Of a DNA stretch of 18,686 nucleotides, positions 1 through 5,682 are shown one piece after another (position 1 is the stretch's first letter; every line of letters starts with the position of its first letter). Origin of the DNA: Ruminococcus flavefaciens. GTDB taxonomy: Bacteria > Bacillota > Clostridia > Oscillospirales > Ruminococcaceae. The notes beneath the pieces are model-generated. The model saw only the letters and a list, made by a program, of their open reading frames with translations. It had not been told where the DNA came from and did no database searches. Location of the stretch: contig DBXO01000051.1 in NCBI GenBank assembly GCA_002309635.1, positions 1 to 18,686 on the forward strand, read 5' to 3'. The translations under genes were made by a program, and so were the position numbers.

Positions 1-294
1 GCCGAGCCATCTTGCGTTTACATAGTGTGCGCCTGCTCTGGTAGCTTCTTCCTTAACGGAATCGCCTGCCTGCTTCTTTGTACCTACGAAAAGAACCTCT
101 CCGCCCTGTGCTGCAATGTCACGAACGAACATGTAAGCCTCTTCGAGCTTCTTGACTGTCTTCTGAAGGTCGATGATATAGATTCCGTTTCTTTCTGTGA
201 AAATGTACTGTGCCATTTTCGGGTTCCATCTTCTTGTCTGGTGTCCGAAGTGAACGCCTGCTTCAAGAAGCTGCTTCATTGATACTACTCCCAT
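1..294 (-). CDS. rpsB: 30S ribosomal protein S2, N-terminal part (runs off left edge)
   Basis: The first 98 residues of ribosomal protein S2, a component of the 30S subunit. The start MGVVSMKQLLEAGVHFGHQT and the segment RRWNPKMAQYIFTERNG are the classic S2 opening, followed by IIDLQKTVKKLEEAY and FVGTKKQA. The ATG at 294-292 is preceded by a strong TAAGGAGGA ribosome site at about 302-310, which settles the start. The rest of the gene lies beyond position 1. It has its own consensus promoter and a structured leader (see separate entries), typical of ribosomal protein genes under translational or transcriptional feedback. Confidence 0.97.
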   Translation of the reverse strand, partial: MGVVSMKQLLEAGVHFGHQTRRWNPKMAQYIFTERNGIYIIDLQKTVKKLEEAYMFVRDIAAQGGEVLFVGTKKQAGDSVKEEATRAGAHYVNARWLG

Positions 295-333
295 GGTGTA
301 GTCCTCCTTAAAATTGGTTATTATTAATCCTCC

Positions 334-392
334 GCCGTATTTAACTCAGCAGCAACACAGACATCTGTGCACCAGCAGCTGAAAATACCGGC
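334..392 (-). promoter_or_regulatory. Structured 5' leader RNA of rpsB
   Basis: In the transcript, GCCG plus TATTT near the start pairs with AAATACGGC near the end (392-383 with 334-342, one bulged base). Inside this, TCAGC pairs with GCTGA (382-378 with 346-350), and an apical hairpin CACAGA/TCTGTG sits at 356-369. The result is one long irregular stem that ends about 40 bases before the S2 start codon. Leaders bound by ribosomal proteins for feedback control are well known. Whether S2 binds this one is inference, and no named leader family was recognised. Confidence 0.6.
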
Positions 393-409
393 GTGCGAAT
401 TGCCTTAAT

Positions 410-438
410 ATTATATCATTTTATGGTATTTTTTGCAA
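410..438 (-). promoter_or_regulatory. Sigma-A type promoter of rpsB
   Basis: On the minus strand there is a -35 TTGCAA (438-433), a 17-base spacer and a perfect -10 TATAAT (415-410). It lies just upstream of the structured rpsB leader and just downstream of the ylmC-like gene's stop codon, so rpsB is transcribed independently of that gene. Confidence 0.85.
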
Positions 439-453
439 GAGTTTTTCTCATGT

Positions 454-753
454 CTATTTTAACAAACTTAAAATACCGTTTCTGCTTCTTTTTGTAAATT
501 TCGTCCCTGTATCAGTTCCCGAGCGCTCGATCAGCACGACATCTTCTCCTATCACACGTATATCGGCGCAGGAAACAGTAATATCACAGTCATGTCCGAA
601 AAGCCCGAAAATCCTCGGACCTCCGTATATGATAAGCGAGCTGACTCTGCCCTTTTCAGTGTCAATCTCGATATCGTCGATATATCCAAGTCTGTCACCC
701 GAGGCTATATCAATGACCTCTTTTCTGCAAAGCTCATCAAATCCAAGAAGCAT
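454..753 (-). CDS. YlmC/YmxH family PRC-barrel protein
   Basis: A 99-residue protein made almost wholly of a PRC-barrel: CRKEVIDIASGDRLGYIDDI, then EIDTEKGRVSSLIIYG, FGLFGHDCDI and IRVIGEDVVLIE. This is the pattern of the YlmC/YmxH family, widespread in spore-forming Firmicutes and often called a sporulation protein, with unclear biochemical role. The ATG at 753-751 was chosen because GCGGAGG lies at normal spacing just upstream. The reading frame stays open to 816, but the extra upstream residues lack a ribosome site and do not match the family. The basic C-terminal tail (KFTKRSRNG) is not part of the barrel. It sits alone between the terminator of the preceding small gene and the rpsB promoter. 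Confidence 0.85.
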   Translation of the reverse strand: MLLGFDELCRKEVIDIASGDRLGYIDDIEIDTEKGRVSSLIIYGGPRIFGLFGHDCDITVSCADIRVIGEDVVLIERSGTDTGTKFTKRSRNGILSLLK

Positions 754-764
754 AAACAGCACCT

Positions 765-782
765 CCGCATGATTATATGCGG
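765..782 (-). promoter_or_regulatory. Small hairpin overlapping the ribosome site of the ylmC-like gene
   Basis: In the transcript, CCGCAT and ATGCGG form a perfect 6-bp stem with the loop ATAATC. The last two G bases of the stem are the first two of the GGAGG ribosome site. The same bases also contain a TATAAT that could be a -10 element, but no good -35 element lies 17 bases upstream. Any role in translation control is only a possibility. Confidence 0.35.
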
Positions 783-817
783 AAACATGCCAGAAAATGT
801 CGTTCAAGGACAGCAAA

Positions 818-845
818 AGTGCAGCAGTTTACGAGCTGCTGCACT
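818..845 (-). terminator. Intrinsic terminator after the small sorting-signal gene
   Basis: A perfect 10-bp stem, AGTGCAGCAG with CTGCTGCACT, has an 8-base loop and is followed in the minus direction by a short TTTT run. It lies 5 bases after the stop codon of the 56-residue protein gene, so that gene is a complete one-gene transcription unit. Confidence 0.75.
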
Positions 846-850
846 TGTCA

Positions 851-1021
851 TTATTCTTTATCGTCGTCGCCTTCGTCATCAGAGCCTTTTTTCTTTGCAA
901 ATACAGCCGTGCCGACTGCAAGAAGAGCTGCTGCGCCGATAATTGCAAAAAGTACGCCCTTCGGGAATGTATCGCCAGTCTGAGGTATGTTTGCTGACAT
1001 AAGCATTAAAGTTTCGTACAC
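851..1021 (-). CDS. 56-residue protein consisting of a sortase-type cell wall sorting signal
   Basis: A very short protein: an N-terminus of about 10 residues, then an LPxTG-like motif IPQTGD, a hydrophobic stretch (GVLFAIIGAAALLAVGTAVF), the basic AKKK, and an acidic tail (GSDDEGDDDKE). This is the layout of the C-terminal sorting signal of sortase substrates, but no exported domain or signal peptide precedes it. The GTG at 1021-1019 is taken as start because GGAGG lies 8 bases upstream; a TTG 15 bases earlier overlaps that ribosome site and is unlikely. The gene has a consensus promoter and a terminator. The acidic residues after the basic stop are unusual for sorting signals. It may be a membrane microprotein rather than a sortase substrate; no function is claimed. 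Confidence 0.7.
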   Translation of the reverse strand: MYETLMLMSANIPQTGDTFPKGVLFAIIGAAALLAVGTAVFAKKKGSDDEGDDDKE

Positions 1022-1057
1022 TGTTACGACCTCCAAAAACTTTATTATTTGTAATGT

Positions 1058-1086
1058 ATTGTATCACAACGGAAAAGATTTGTCAA
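1058..1086 (-). promoter_or_regulatory. Consensus promoter of the 56-residue protein gene
   Basis: On the minus strand a perfect -35 TTGACA (1086-1081), a 17-base spacer and a -10 TACAAT (1063-1058). It lies between the hydG stop codon and the small gene, so the small gene is expressed independently of the hyd operon. Confidence 0.88.
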
Positions 1087-1114
1087 ATATTTCCCGGATA
1101 AGCTCATTTCATTG

Positions 1115-2572
1115 TCAGAATCTGAAATCCCGCTTTCCGCCATTCTTTATCTCGTCGAGGTAATCAATTGCACGCTGTCGGCGCTTTTCGTCGGGAACAT
1201 TCTTTATCTCACGGGCAATAAGGGCTTCTCCCACCGCCTTTGTCTTCGGTGAAGCATAGTCGGAAAGGTACTCCTGAAGCGTCATAAGAGCGTTGGGGTG
1301 GCAGCAGTTCTGAATCTGTCCGACTTTACACAATGCCATGAAGCGGTCACCTGTACGTCCCTCGCGGTAGCAGGCTGTACAGAAAGAGGGTATATATCCG
1401 CCGTCCATGAGCCACTTTACGACTTCATCAAGTGAACGCTGGTCGGAAACATCGAACTGCTCCGTATCGTGAGGTCTCTCGTTTACATCATAGCCTGCAT
1501 AGCCGCCGACTGATGTTCGTGAACCGCCAGATATCTGCGAAACACCAAGTCCGAGGACTTTTTCACGACAGGCTTCGCTCTCACGGGTGGAAATAATCAT
1601 ACCTGTGTAAGGCACGGCTATTCTAATGCAGGCTACAAGTTTTGCAAATGTATCATCATCGATACCGTTGTCAAATACGCTTGGGTCGATATCTGAAGCT
1701 CTCCTGATACGCGGGACGCTGATAGTATGCGGACCTACGCCGTGTACAGCTTCAAGATGCTCGGCGTGCATAAGAAGTCCTGCAAACTCATATCTGTATT
1801 TGTCAAGGCCGAAGAGAACGCCGAGACCAACATCGTCGATGCCGCCCTCCATAGCTCTGTCCATAGCCTCCGTATGATATGCATAATTATGCTTCGGTCC
1901 GGCAGGATGAAGCTTTTCATAGCTCTCCTTGTGGTATGTCTCCTGGAAGAGTATATATGTACCTATGCCGGCTTCCCTGAGCTTACGGTAATTCTCTACG
2001 GTTGTAGCCGCAATGTTGACGTTTACACGGCGGATAGCTCCGTTTTTATGCTTGATTGAGTAGATAGTATTGATACATTCGAGTATATACTCTATAGGAT
2101 TGTTTACGGGGTCCTCGCCGGATTCGATAGCAAGACGCTTGTGACCCATGTCCTGAAGTGCGATGACCTCCTGACGCACCTCCTCCTGAGTAAGCTTCTT
2201 ACGCGGTATCTCTTTGTTCTGCATGTGATAAGGACAGTACACGCATTTGTTCACGCAGTAGTTAGAGAGATAAAGAGGAGCGAACATAACTATTCTGTTA
2301 CCGTAGAATGCCTGCTTTATCTCCTTTGCGAGCTCGTACATCTTCTCGGTCATTTCGGGGATATCGCATGCAAGGAGCACGCTTGCCTCACGATGAGTAA
2401 GGCCTGCACATTCAACTCCCCTGCCCGTCTTTCTTGGTCTTGCCTTCTCAAGTATCTCCTCGATAAGCGCGCGGTTGTTCTTATTCTTGTCAGCGTACTC
2501 CAAGGTAGCCATTATCTCCTCGTCGTTGATAAAATCCTCTGCCTTTAATGATTTAACATCATACATATTCAT
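1115..2572 (-). CDS. hydG: [FeFe]-hydrogenase H-cluster maturase, radical SAM tyrosine lyase HydG
   Basis: HydG cleaves tyrosine and makes the CO and CN ligands delivered to the H-cluster of [FeFe]-hydrogenases; it acts in the cytoplasm with HydE and HydF. The 485-residue length is normal. The radical SAM cluster motif CVNKCVYC (C106, C110, C113) is the CX3CX2C spacing seen in HydG and ThiH. The diagnostic C-terminal CX2CX22C motif is present (C398, C401, C424, in FCTACYREG and NCCHPNA), which separates HydG from ThiH. Conserved blocks such as LAIESGEDP, LFQETYH and GPHTISVPRIRRA support this. AAAGGAG precedes the ATG, and a second ATG two codons on is also usable. It is the last gene of a four-gene operon; hydE, hydF and the hydrogenase are not in this window. 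Confidence 0.96.
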   Translation of the reverse strand: MNMYDVKSLKAEDFINDEEIMATLEYADKNKNNRALIEEILEKARPRKTGRGVECAGLTHREASVLLACDIPEMTEKMYELAKEIKQAFYGNRIVMFAPLYLSNYCVNKCVYCPYHMQNKEIPRKKLTQEEVRQEVIALQDMGHKRLAIESGEDPVNNPIEYILECINTIYSIKHKNGAIRRVNVNIAATTVENYRKLREAGIGTYILFQETYHKESYEKLHPAGPKHNYAYHTEAMDRAMEGGIDDVGLGVLFGLDKYRYEFAGLLMHAEHLEAVHGVGPHTISVPRIRRASDIDPSVFDNGIDDDTFAKLVACIRIAVPYTGMIISTRESEACREKVLGLGVSQISGGSRTSVGGYAGYDVNERPHDTEQFDVSDQRSLDEVVKWLMDGGYIPSFCTACYREGRTGDRFMALCKVGQIQNCCHPNALMTLQEYLSDYASPKTKAVGEALIAREIKNVPDEKRRQRAIDYLDEIKNGGKRDFRF

Positions 2573-2584
2573 ATTTCTCCTTTA

Positions 2585-3052
2585 TTATTTTGCCTTGCAA
2601 GACATTGTACTTACTTCAAGCCTGAATACAGCAGTACGTTCAAGGACGTTTTCGTCATACGTCCACTCGTTCCTGCCCGTAGACTGCTTCATTATATATC
2701 CGAGAGCAGCTTTCTTTTCGTCATTACCGTCTATCAGTGAAAGAACTCCCGTACCGATAATACTGCAATACTTCGCGGAATGTCCGCAGCCCGTATCAGC
2801 GGATATAAGCTCATATCTGCCGTCTATCTCAAAGCCCACAGACGAACACGCTTGTACGAGTTCGTATTTTCTTCCCGCCTTAGCGCCGTGAAAGTAGAAT
2901 GTATATGTTCCACCGTCAACAGAATATCCATAATTGACAGGTACTATATACACCTCTCCGTTATCACAGAAACCCACACGAAGTATTTTTTCAGATGAAA
3001 TAAAGCGTTTGATTTCAGCTTTATCCGTTATTTCACGATCATTCCTGCGCAT
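2585..3052 (-). CDS. Pyridoxamine 5'-phosphate oxidase-like (NimA-type) flavin split-barrel protein
   Basis: A 155-residue protein that opens with MRRNDREITDKAEIKRFI and continues with VYIVPVNYGYSVDG and YTFYFHGAKAGRKYELV. These match the family of small FMN-binding split-barrel proteins that includes NimA (nitroimidazole reductases) and many uncharacterised relatives. Members bind FMN, heme or similar cofactors as dimers. The substrate cannot be read from the sequence. GGAGG lies 5 bases before the ATG. It ends 12 bases before hydG and begins 33 bases after the NUDIX gene, so it is in the hyd operon. A redox or oxygen-protection role for hydrogenase maturation is only a guess from context. 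Confidence 0.85.
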   Translation of the reverse strand: MRRNDREITDKAEIKRFISSEKILRVGFCDNGEVYIVPVNYGYSVDGGTYTFYFHGAKAGRKYELVQACSSVGFEIDGRYELISADTGCGHSAKYCSIIGTGVLSLIDGNDEKKAALGYIMKQSTGRNEWTYDENVLERTAVFRLEVSTMSCKAK

Positions 3053-3085
3053 ATTTTCCTCCCGAACAAACTTCGCTGTATGTAA

Positions 3086-3508
3086 TCATTTCCCGAAAAA
3101 ATTCTCAAGAGCCCAGTTCTGCATCTCCCAGTACATTTTGCCCTTGACATCACTGTATTTTACCCACAGGAATTCATGATCTTTTTCTGTGGGAACAGAG
3201 ACCTTTGAAAGCATTTCACCGGTATAATAAGTCTGTATCGGGTGAAAGAAACCAATTTCATTATGGAAACAGTAGGTTTCCGCCGAGCAGACTTCAGCTT
3301 TGACCAAAACCTTATATCCCGCTTCTTCTGCACATTCTCTTTCAATGCAGCGGATGTGTGGCTCTCCGCTCTCGATTCCACCGCCAACAAAGAAATAGCC
3401 CTTTGGAGTACGTACTACTCCGACCTTATCACCGCGAACAGGGATAAGATAAGCTCCTTCCCTGTCAGTATATTCAGCTTTCTCCTTAACGCCAAAGACC
3501 TTGTGCAT
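3086..3508 (-). CDS. NUDIX hydrolase
   Basis: A 140-residue NUDIX protein. The box GX5EX7REUXEEXGU is complete: G43, E49, R57, E58, E61, E62, G64 in GGGIESGEPHIRCIERECAE followed by EAGY. Such enzymes cleave nucleoside diphosphates linked to another group, with Mg2+ held by the box glutamates. The VRGDKVGVVRTPKGYFFVGG strand before the box is typical of the MutT-like branch, but substrate cannot be assigned. GGAGG is 6 bases before the ATG. It is second in the operon after the TM1266-type gene, with a 32-base gap. Confidence 0.9.
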   Translation of the reverse strand: MHKVFGVKEKAEYTDREGAYLIPVRGDKVGVVRTPKGYFFVGGGIESGEPHIRCIERECAEEAGYKVLVKAEVCSAETYCFHNEIGFFHPIQTYYTGEMLSKVSVPTEKDHEFLWVKYSDVKGKMYWEMQNWALENFFGK

Positions 3509-3540
3509 ATGCCGCCTCCCTGTTAATAATGCTCAGCACC

Positions 3541-3789
3541 TTATTTCTTAGATATAGCAGCTTTAACGGAAACTCCCGCTATCTGTCCGAGTCTACCCGT
3601 AAGACTACTTATCACGTCAGGTTCTGCATCAAGTGCCACTGAAATGAGGGATATTCCTCTTTCCCTATATGGAAGCCCCATTCGTCCGATAATTATATCG
3701 CTGTAGTCGTGCAGTACATTGTTGACTTCAACAGCCGCCGACTGTTCGTCGATAACTATAGCCGCCACAGCAATCCTTTTACTCTCCAT
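3541..3789 (-). CDS. TM1266-type putative iron-only hydrogenase system regulator
   Basis: An 82-residue protein with the layout of the TM1266 family: KRIAVAAIVIDEQSAAVEVN, the signature IIGRMGLPYRERGISLISVA, then EPDVISSLTGRLGQIAGVSV. The family has an ACT/NikR-C-like ferredoxin fold and is found almost always beside [FeFe]-hydrogenase maturation genes, hence the family name; a direct DNA or ligand target is not established. Linkage to hydG four genes away fits perfectly. AGGAGGAG immediately precedes the ATG. It is the first gene of the operon and is preceded by a long leader with an internal terminator. Confidence 0.9.
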   Translation of the reverse strand: MESKRIAVAAIVIDEQSAAVEVNNVLHDYSDIIIGRMGLPYRERGISLISVALDAEPDVISSLTGRLGQIAGVSVKAAISKK

Positions 3790-3970
3790 TTCTCCTCCTT
3801 TGCAGGCTGAAAAGCAGTCAATAAAAAATCCGCCCTGTTACGGACGGACAGAATCAGCTTGTAAATATATTATCGCTCAACTGCTATCCGATAACAGAGT
3901 CAATACCCTGCTGCCCGAAAACAATAATTTAAACCCAAGCCGAAAACAGAATAAATCCTGCTATCCGCCT
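3790..3970 (-). promoter_or_regulatory. Leader RNA of the hyd operon with possible antiterminator pairing
   Basis: About 180 bases separate the predicted transcript start (near 3970) from the first start codon, and the terminator below lies inside it. GGCGGA at the very 5' end (3969-3964) can pair with TCCGTC of the terminator's own 5' arm (3848-3843), which would be mutually exclusive with termination. A 10-base direct repeat, CGGATAGCAG in RNA sense, occurs at 3967-3958 and 3890-3881; the second copy can form a hairpin with the preceding CTGTTA. TTTTCGG also occurs twice. No known riboswitch consensus was recognised. This accounts for the left half of the gene-free stretch 3790-4170. Confidence 0.5.
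3823..3848 (-). terminator. Intrinsic terminator inside the hyd operon leader
   Basis: In the minus direction TCCGTCC (3848-3842) pairs with GGGCGGA (3835-3829), 7 bp with one G-U pair and a 6-base loop, followed at once by six T (3828-3823). It stands about 35 bases before the first gene of the operon and after that operon's promoter, so it would stop transcription unless relieved. Confidence 0.75.
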
Positions 3971-3975
3971 TTTTT

Positions 3976-4004
3976 ATAATACCACATTGTTATTTATTTG
4001 TCAA
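3976..4004 (-). promoter_or_regulatory. Promoter of the hyd operon
   Basis: Minus strand: a perfect -35 TTGACA (4004-3999), a 17-base spacer and a -10 TATTAT (3981-3976). The transcript would begin near 3970 and open with the GGCGGA element described in the leader entry. Confidence 0.85.
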
Positions 4005-4110
4005 TTATTCTTAGTTAGAGCTTGATAACATTTTAAATATTCTGTTTTGTACAGCTTATACAATCAATAACTTCAATTTTAAAAAAATTATATAATTTTT
4101 CAAAAATCAC

Positions 4111-4139
4111 TGGACAAATTTTTCTTTTTGTGATATACT
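4111..4139 (+). promoter_or_regulatory. Promoter of the four-cysteine protein gene
   Basis: Plus strand: -35 TGGACA (4111-4116), a 17-base spacer and -10 TATACT (4134-4139). It is flanked by AT-rich DNA (about 4010-4110) that holds no gene or repeat I can see and may serve as an upstream activating stretch. Confidence 0.75.
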
Positions 4140-4170
4140 ATTTATAGTTTTATTTTTGAGGTGATTATTA

Positions 4171-4800
4171 ATGGGTTTATTCTCATTTTTCCAAAGCGGC
4201 GCTAAATATTTCGATAAAAAAATCGAGCCTAAGTGCGATTATTGTATGTACGGTAAGAGGACTAAGGACGGCAACAGAGTCCTTTGTGAAAAAAGAGGTC
4301 TTGTTGAACAGAATTATTCATGTAAGGCCTTTATATATTCTCCTCTTAAGAGAATTCCTGTAAAGCAGCTCAGATTTGTCGGAAGCATTGCAGATGACGA
4401 GCTTTTCATCGAGTCAAAGGGTGATATCGCCGAAAAACAGGAATCCGAAAAGAAAAATGAAAAGAAGCCTGATAACAAGCAGGATAAACAGGTTGAAACA
4501 AAGCCTGAAGTTAAACCCGAGACTGAAGCTAAGGCTCCCGAGGAAGAGAAGGAAAAGGATGAGGAAAAGGCTCCTCAGCCTGCTCCCGCAGCTCAGCCCG
4601 CTCCACAGACTCAGGGCAGTGTTCAGGTACAAGGCAGTGTTCAGGCTCAGGCAGTTCCCGAAGCGCCCAATGGTGCTCCAGTTATTCCTGTACAGCCTCC
4701 CTTCAATACACCTTCGGTTCAGCCCAGGAATCCCGATTTTCCGCAGGCACCTGCTCCGAATGTGCAGAATCCTCAGGTAAACGGACCACAGAAGTCCTGA
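4171..4800 (+). CDS. Hypothetical protein with a four-cysteine N-terminal domain and a Pro/Gln/Glu-rich tail
   Basis: A 209-residue protein of unknown function. Residues 1-65 form a compact domain with four cysteines, C22-X2-C25-X13-C39-X11-C51, in KCDYCMYGKRTKDGN, VLCEKRG and YSCKAFIYSPLKRIP. This spacing suggests a small zinc ribbon or treble-clef-like site, and a similar 'YxCxxFxYxPLKR' block recurs, as I recall, in short uncharacterised Clostridia proteins. From about residue 90 the chain is low complexity: Lys/Glu-rich, then Pro/Ala/Gln-rich, including a repeated GSVQVQ/GSVQAQ unit, and it is probably disordered. There is no signal peptide or membrane segment. GAGGTGA precedes the ATG at good spacing. 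It has its own promoter and terminator. Confidence 0.8.
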   Translation: MGLFSFFQSGAKYFDKKIEPKCDYCMYGKRTKDGNRVLCEKRGLVEQNYSCKAFIYSPLKRIPVKQLRFVGSIADDELFIESKGDIAEKQESEKKNEKKPDNKQDKQVETKPEVKPETEAKAPEEEKEKDEEKAPQPAPAAQPAPQTQGSVQVQGSVQAQAVPEAPNGAPVIPVQPPFNTPSVQPRNPDFPQAPAPNVQNPQVNGPQKS

Positions 4801-4820
4801 TATATCAATAAAATCTTTTA

Positions 4821-4850
4821 AGAGGAGTGTGAACGCTCCTCTTTTTATTT
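4821..4850 (+). terminator. Intrinsic terminator of the four-cysteine protein gene
   Basis: AGAGGAG (4821-4827) pairs with CTCCTCT (4836-4842), with two more possible inner pairs, and is followed by TTTTATTTTT. It stands 20 bases after the stop codon. Confidence 0.88.
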
Positions 4851-4866
4851 TTCTTTCTTTTGTCAC

Positions 4867-4895
4867 TTGACAAATCAGCAGTAATCATGTATAAT
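4867..4895 (+). promoter_or_regulatory. Consensus promoter of the small membrane protein gene
   Basis: A perfect -35 TTGACA (4867-4872), a 17-base spacer and a perfect -10 TATAAT (4890-4895), immediately after the preceding terminator. Confidence 0.9.
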
Positions 4896-4942
4896 ATTTT
4901 TATTGTATGCAACTTATGAATCATTTATAGCAGGGTGTTATT

Positions 4943-5446
4943 ATGAATTTAGACGAAGACTACGGCAGAAAAAGGGTTTCACTCAAGAAATGCCAGAAGA
5001 TCTATAATATTATAGCATTATATTATATAATTGTTTTTGCAGGCATTGCATTTACGGAAGTATATATATGCGTGCTCAACGGCTCCCTGACATCATTAAT
5101 CGGTGCTTTTTTCAGCATTGCTACTCTTGCGGCAGGCTTCGGCGGAGTTTACATCCATAAGAACATTTTTGCCATTGCTGCTCCTGTTCTGTGCATAATC
5201 AACACTCCCTTTCACTCTGAATGTGGTATATTCATTCCATTATGCATTATCTGTGCAGTCGCAACTGTTTTGGCCAACAGAAAATACAGATGGCTGGAAG
5301 ATCAGGACGGTTTCCCATATTTCAATGTTCGCTACAGAGATCAGGAGATAGATAAGGTTCAGAGGAATATCAAGGATCCTTATACTCAGAATTATGAGGA
5401 GATAAAGAAGAAAGAAAATAACAGCGGTCATATGGACGAATTGTAA
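4943..5446 (+). CDS. Hypothetical membrane protein with about four transmembrane helices
   Basis: A 167-residue protein not recognised as a named family. A basic, hydrophilic N-terminus of about 20 residues (DYGRKRVSLKKCQK) is followed by hydrophobic segments at about 22-45, 49-71, 75-88 and 94-111, then a hydrophilic, charged C-terminal region of about 55 residues with many Lys, Glu and Asp that is probably cytoplasmic. No signal peptide and no catalytic motif are evident. The ribosome site is weak (AGGG about 7 bases before the ATG), in contrast with the strong promoter. It is followed by a short gap and the tRNA gene. Confidence 0.75.
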   Translation: MNLDEDYGRKRVSLKKCQKIYNIIALYYIIVFAGIAFTEVYICVLNGSLTSLIGAFFSIATLAAGFGGVYIHKNIFAIAAPVLCIINTPFHSECGIFIPLCIICAVATVLANRKYRWLEDQDGFPYFNVRYRDQEIDKVQRNIKDPYTQNYEEIKKKENNSGHMDEL

Positions 5447-5455
5447 TTTTTGCAC

Positions 5456-5478
5456 GATTTAAGCCCAAATCATTTTTT
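5456..5478 (+). terminator. Possible weak terminator after the membrane protein gene
   Basis: GATTT and AAATC form a 5-bp stem with a 6-base loop, followed by a run of six T. The stem is short and AT-rich, so termination here is uncertain; otherwise transcription would continue into the tRNA gene. Confidence 0.35.
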
Positions 5479-5526
5479 CTCATAAATGTTCCGTTGTTAT
5501 GTTATATTTGTTTTCCAAATTAATAT

Positions 5527-5608
5527 GCGGGTGTGGTGAAATTGGCAGACACGCAAGATTTAGGTTCTTGTACCGCAAGGTGTGCAGGTTCAAGTCCTGT
5601 CACCCGCA
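5527..5608 (+). tRNA. tRNA-Leu, anticodon UAG
   Basis: An 82-base tRNA. The acceptor stem GCGGGTG pairs with CACCCGC, with A as discriminator base. The anticodon stem CAAGA/TCTTG (5554-5558 and 5566-5570) encloses loop TTTAGGT, giving anticodon TAG (5561-5563), which reads CUA and CUG leucine codons. A short variable stem follows, as in the long-variable-arm class that includes Leu, and the T arm GCAGG-TTCAAGT-CCTGT is intact. The 3' CCA is not encoded. No clear promoter was found just upstream. Confidence 0.96.
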
Positions 5609-5615
5609 CTAACGA

Positions 5616-5645
5616 AAATCCCTATAGAAATTACTATAGGGATTT
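5616..5645 (+). terminator. Terminator-like hairpin after tRNA-Leu
   Basis: AAATCCCTATAG (5616-5627) pairs perfectly over 12 bp with CTATAGGGATTT (5634-5645), with a 6-base loop. The tail is TATTTAATATT rather than a pure T run. It lies 8 bases after the tRNA and 37 bases before the next start codon, so it probably ends the tRNA transcript. Confidence 0.65.
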
Positions 5646-5682
5646 ATTTAATATTACCCATTTAAATAAAAGAAAAAGTAAA

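Noticed and set aside
1022..1036. TTG start five codons upstream for the 56-residue protein
   Set aside because: The TTG overlaps the GGAGG ribosome site that serves the GTG at 1021, so it cannot be the normal start.
3790..3970. Known riboswitch class in the hyd leader
   Set aside because: I compared it by eye with remembered consensus segments of TPP, FMN, SAM, cobalamin, c-di-GMP, preQ1, THF and T-box leaders and found no match; a covariance search would be decisive.
4414..4866. A 150-codon minus-strand frame rich in Leu, Phe and Arg
   Set aside because: It is the mirror image of the low-complexity Pro/Gln/Lys region of the plus-strand gene and covers that gene's terminator.
5533..5682. 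Open frame that runs from inside tRNA-Leu into the nuclease-like gene
   Set aside because: It begins within the tRNA and passes through a perfect terminator-like hairpin. The protein resembles a nuclease core only from the ATG at 5683 onward.
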